64,000 bases of DNA from positions 248,001 through 312,000 of the forward strand of contig NZ_PXNO01000019.1 in assembly GCF_003007715.1 (NCBI RefSeq), given 5' to 3'. The notes beneath the pieces were generated by a model. That model was not told where the DNA came from. It saw only the letters and a program-made list of their open reading frames with translations, and searched no databases. Position numbers and translations under genes: made by a program. Origin of the DNA: Marinobacter shengliensis (GTDB lineage Bacteria > Pseudomonadota > Gammaproteobacteria > Pseudomonadales > Oleiphilaceae). Positions 60,528 through 64,000 of the stretch are shown one piece after another. The stretch's first letter is position 1. Every line of letters starts with the position of its first letter.

Positions 60528-61574
60528 TTAGAAATCAGCCGCAGTCATCGGAGTCAGTTCCTTGGCTCGCTTTGCTACTTCCATCCGGTCAGCGCGAGGC
60601 ATCGGAATCAGACCAACGTCCACCATGTAACCGTTGTCGCCCCAAGCGCCTTCACTGGTAAACTCGGCGATGTATTCTTGGATACCAGGAACAACACCCA
60701 CGTGCGCCTTCTTGACGTAAAAGAACAATGACCGCGCTACCGGGTACTGATCGCTGCCGATGGTTTCTTGGGTCGGCTCTACACCGTCAACGGTAACGGC
60801 CTGAATAACGTTGCGATTCTCTGCAAGGAAGCTGTACCCAAAAATACCATAAGTACCTGTATCCCGAGAAAGACGCTGCACGATCAGGTTGTCGTTTTCG
60901 CCTGCGTCAATGAAAGGTCCGTCTTCACGAATACTGCGGCAAGTGGCCCGAAAGTCGTTCTTGGACATTGCTTTGATAAAGGGGTATACAGAACAACCGC
61001 CTTCCATCGCAATTTCAACGAAAGCATCACGGGTACCGGAAGTTGGAGGAGGACCCATTACACTGATGGCCATGTCCGGCAGGCTGGAATCGATGTCGCT
61101 CCATTTTTTATAAGGGTTCGGAACCAGCTTCTCAGCACCACTGGGGTCTGGCACTTCTTTCGCCAAAGCCAGGAAAACCTGCTGAAGGCTCAGATCAAGC
61201 GGCTCATTCTGAGCGGACTGGGCGATCACGATGCCGTCGCTACCGATACGCACCTCTACAATGTCTTCCACACCATTGGATTGGCACAAATCAAACTCGC
61301 TCTTTTTGATCGGACGAGAGGAGTTGGTGATATCAGGGTGCTGGGTACCGATACCTTGACAGAAAATGCTCAGGCCGCCACCAGAGCCGGTAGACTCCAT
61401 GCGAGGGGTAGGAAAATCAGTGTTACGACCAAAACGCTCGGCAACTACCGTAGCGAAAGGATACACCGTGGAGGAACCTACAATACTGATAGTATCGCGG
61501 GCCATGGCCGGGGTAGATACCGCCGCAATGCTGCCAGCCAGGGCAACAGAGGCAAGAGCTGCTTTCAGTTTCAT
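60528..61574 (-). CDS. pstS: phosphate-binding protein PstS
   Basis: This periplasmic phosphate receptor of the Pst transporter has 348 residues. A signal peptide (about 1-25, ending TPAMARD) is followed by the PBP domain: ISIVGSSTVYPFATVVAERFG, TGSGGGLSIFCQGIGTQHPDITNSSRPI with the phosphate contacts, and TSGTRDAFVEIA. The ATG at 61574 follows GGAG; a GTG before it is in frame. A strong Pho box lies upstream at 61650-61667. It heads the pstSCAB-phoU cluster. Confidence 0.96.
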   Translation of the reverse strand: MKLKAALASVALAGSIAAVSTPAMARDTISIVGSSTVYPFATVVAERFGRNTDFPTPRMESTGSGGGLSIFCQGIGTQHPDITNSSRPIKKSEFDLCQSNGVEDIVEVRIGSDGIVIAQSAQNEPLDLSLQQVFLALAKEVPDPSGAEKLVPNPYKKWSDIDSSLPDMAISVMGPPPTSGTRDAFVEIAMEGGCSVYPFIKAMSKNDFRATCRSIREDGPFIDAGENDNLIVQRLSRDTGTYGIFGYSFLAENRNVIQAVTVDGVEPTQETIGSDQYPVARSLFFYVKKAHVGVVPGIQEYIAEFTSEGAWGDNGYMVDVGLIPMPRADRMEVAKRAKELTPMTAADF

Positions 61575-61633
61575 CACGTTAAGTCTCCATTATCGGTGGA
61601 CGTTGTGTATGGATCTGCTTTACCGATGAGTGC

Positions 61634-61667
61634 ATCCTAAGGAGTGTCTGTGACAACTTTGTTACAG
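61634..61667 (-). promoter_or_regulatory. Pho box and -10 of pstS
   Basis: On the minus strand CTGTAAC-AAAG-TTGTCAC (61667-61650) is a near-consensus Pho box. Ten bases further is TAGGAT (61639-61634) as -10. It is the best of the three Pho sites in the window and sits in the divergent region shared with the thioesterase gene. Confidence 0.88.
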
Positions 61668-61768
61668 CATTTGAAATATAGACGTCATTGTTCAAATTTT
61701 CTTGCAGCACGCCGCCAGCCCGTTACCATGCAGGGAAAACAACTCATAAGTATCTACAGGCGACTCCC

Positions 61769-62173
61769 ATGACTGCATACGATGACGACAAACCCAAACC
61801 CCGCGGGGAACTCACCCTGCAGGTGGTACCCCTGCCCTCAGACACTAATCCCAATGGCGATGTGTTCGCCGGCTGGCTGGTCAAGCAGATGGACATAGCC
61901 GCCGCCACCATGGCCGGGCGTATTTCACAGGGCCGCAATGCCACCGTGGCCATGGACCGGATGGAATTTCTCTCGCCATTGCGGGTGGGTTCCCAGGTGG
62001 GCTGTTACTGCGAGCTGGTGGATATCGGCCGCAGCTCCATGAAAATCAATGTGGAGGTGTGGACCCTCGACCGCGCCTCTAAAAACCCGCGCAAGGTGAC
62101 CGAAGGCCTGTTCGTGTACGTGGCCATTGATGAGCATGGCCGCATCCGGGAAGTACCGGACCAGAGCCACTGA
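61769..62173 (+). CDS. YciA-like acyl-CoA thioesterase
   Basis: This hot-dog thioesterase of 134 residues shows GELTLQVVPLPSDTNPNGDVFAGWLVKQMDIAAATMAG, which contains the N..GD.FGGW-type catalytic Asn/Asp pattern of YciA and human BACH. VAMDRMEFLSPLRVGSQVGCYCELVDIG is the second family block. The ATG at 61769 is the usual start; the longer frame is not supported. It is divergent from pstS. A stable hairpin (62190-62215) separates it from the convergent dihydroorotate dehydrogenase-like gene. Confidence 0.9.
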   Translation: MTAYDDDKPKPRGELTLQVVPLPSDTNPNGDVFAGWLVKQMDIAAATMAGRISQGRNATVAMDRMEFLSPLRVGSQVGCYCELVDIGRSSMKINVEVWTLDRASKNPRKVTEGLFVYVAIDEHGRIREVPDQSH

Positions 62174-62189
62174 TGTTCCGCTGATGGCT

Positions 62190-62215
62190 CAGGGCCGGTG
62201 TGCATCCCGGCCCTG
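62190..62215. terminator. hairpin between convergent genes
   Basis: CAGGGCCGG and CCGGCCCTG form a 9-bp GC-rich stem with an eight-base loop in the 47-base gap. There is no T-run, so termination is uncertain. Confidence 0.5.
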
Positions 62216-62220
62216 GCTCC

Positions 62221-63214
62221 CTATAAGGACGACGGCCATCCGTGCAGCAGCCGGGCATAGTTCAATCGCTCCCAGGTGCCGGCATCCGGCACATTATCCA
62301 GTGACAAGGCGCCACGAGCCTCCTGCAGGGATTGATAGCCTATGCTGGCCAGGCGCGTGGTGAGTTCACCCCCCAGCCGCTCGAAGGCGGCAGGGCCGTG
62401 TTGCAGAACCGTCGAAACCAGCTGTACCACCGTGGCACCAGAGAGGATCGCTTTGGCGGCATCGTCGCCCGTGTGAACGCCCCCAGACGCTGCCATGTCC
62501 AGGCCGGTGCGGTTATACAGCCTGGCCATGGCGTGCAGACGCAGTGGCAGCTCAGCACTGGTCGAAAGAACCACCTCGCGACTCAACGCCAGTTGTTCCA
62601 GGTCGATATCCGGCTGATAGAACCGGTTGAAGAGCACCAGCCCCCTGGCCCCTGCCGCCTCAACGCCCGCCACAAACGCCGGCAATGCCGAGTAGAAAGG
62701 CGAGAGTTTAACGCTGACCGGCACCGACACCTGCTCTACGACCGAACGAATCACCGCCAGCTGGCGCTGTTCCAGGGTATCGGCGGTATCGCCGGCATCG
62801 GTGGCCAGGTCGTACAGGTTGAGCTCGATGGCATCGGCCCCGGCCTGCTCCAGTTCCCTGGCGTGCTGAGTCCAGCCGCCGGGGGAAATACCGTTGAGGG
62901 AGGCAATCACCGGCACCCCCAGCTCCGTTTTCAACTGTTGCAGCCGTTGAAGGTAACTGCCGGAGCCCATCTCGAAGATCTCGGATTCCGGGAAAAACGA
63001 GCGAGCCTCAGCATCCATGTTGATTCGGGAATCGATAAACTTGTGCGCGGCCATCTGCTCCGCCACCAGCTGCTCTTCAAACAGCGAGTGCATCACCACC
63101 GCACCGGCGCCGGCCTGCACGCAGGCCTTGAGGGTATCCAGCTCATCGGTCAGCGGGCTGGCGCCCAGCACCAGGGGCGACTTCAACTCCAGGCCCAGCC
63201 AGCGGGTTATCAGG

Positions 63215-63222
<8 letters not shown>
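62221..63222 (-). CDS. dihydroorotate dehydrogenase-like flavoprotein
   Basis: This 333-residue protein has the FMN barrel of the dihydroorotate dehydrogenase/PreA family: LITRWLGLELKSPLVLGASPLTD at the start, VPVIASLNGISPGGWTQ, VSVKLSPFYSALPAF with the conserved Lys, and AASGGVHTGDDAAKAI. Genes of this type next to pyruvate:ferredoxin oxidoreductase are not true pyrD but a companion of unknown role. The ATG at 63222 has GGAGAG upstream and overlaps the end of the oxidoreductase gene by eight bases, so they are coupled. Confidence 0.88.

Positions 63223-64000
<778 letters not shown>

Overview
The window looks like chromosomal DNA of a marine gammaproteobacterium close to Marinobacter. The grounds are GC-rich coding DNA, proteins close to Pseudomonas types (PhoB, a magnesium-type HemB, a SutA-like protein, large PstC/PstA), rubredoxin with its reductase, several fatty-acid enzymes and a PEP-CTERM protein. 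The genus is inferred from gene content and was not tested. I saw no rRNA or tRNA gene, CRISPR array, insertion sequence or prophage. Almost all of the sequence is densely packed housekeeping genes.

Layout. 0-5 kb, minus strand: a SutA-like regulator, then hemB, ppk and a DUF945 protein. 5-10 kb, plus strand: a TetR regulator with an AidB-like acyl-CoA dehydrogenase, a DUF503 protein and a PanP-type decarboxylase. 10-17 kb: a Pit transporter (minus), a diguanylate cyclase, a flavodoxin, a membrane EAL protein and tesB. 17.6-24.4 kb: rubredoxin reductase and rubredoxin (minus), hpt-ubiC, ubiA, phoB-phoR and an orphan response regulator. 24.5-30 kb: a lytic transglycosylase, a PEP-CTERM protein, a YdjM-like protein, rsuA, a one-domain asparaginase-like protein and a PBP7-type peptidase. 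30-41 kb: a second EAL protein, a PAAR protein, a divergent phosphoketolase, a P-type ATPase, a PhoD-type phosphatase and a Yip1 protein. 41-50 kb: a dienelactone hydrolase, a cold-shock protein, fadE-crcB, rapA, cysZ and a VanZ-like protein. 50-56 kb: a CsrB/RsmZ-like small RNA, a methyltransferase, mnmH, an MscS channel, a YbaK-like deacylase, a UbiH-family hydroxylase and a HIT protein. 56-61.6 kb: pstS-pstC-pstA-pstB-phoU. 61.7-64 kb: a thioesterase and the end of a pyruvate:ferredoxin oxidoreductase operon.

Phosphate is the main theme: sensing (PhoR/PhoB), high- and low-affinity uptake (Pst, Pit), storage (Ppk) and scavenging (PhoD). Three sites with Pho-box architecture (two 7-bp repeats separated by 4 bp) lie before phoB, pstS and hemB-ppk, each with a possible -10 element exactly 10 bp downstream.

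The most unusual feature is a family of four intergenic repeats at 7717-7817, 10101-10207, 55778-55887 and 55958-56067. Each has long complementary arms of 24-29 bp. The arm sequence differs completely from copy to copy, but the arms enclose a conserved core of 52-53 nt. In one fixed orientation every core carries two small hairpins whose six-base loops fit ANGGAN, the loop preferred by CsrA/RsmA. A GGA-rich RNA of the CsrB/RsmZ type lies in the same window at about 50105-50372. I infer that the repeats may be dispersed CsrA/RsmA-binding elements. This is untested.
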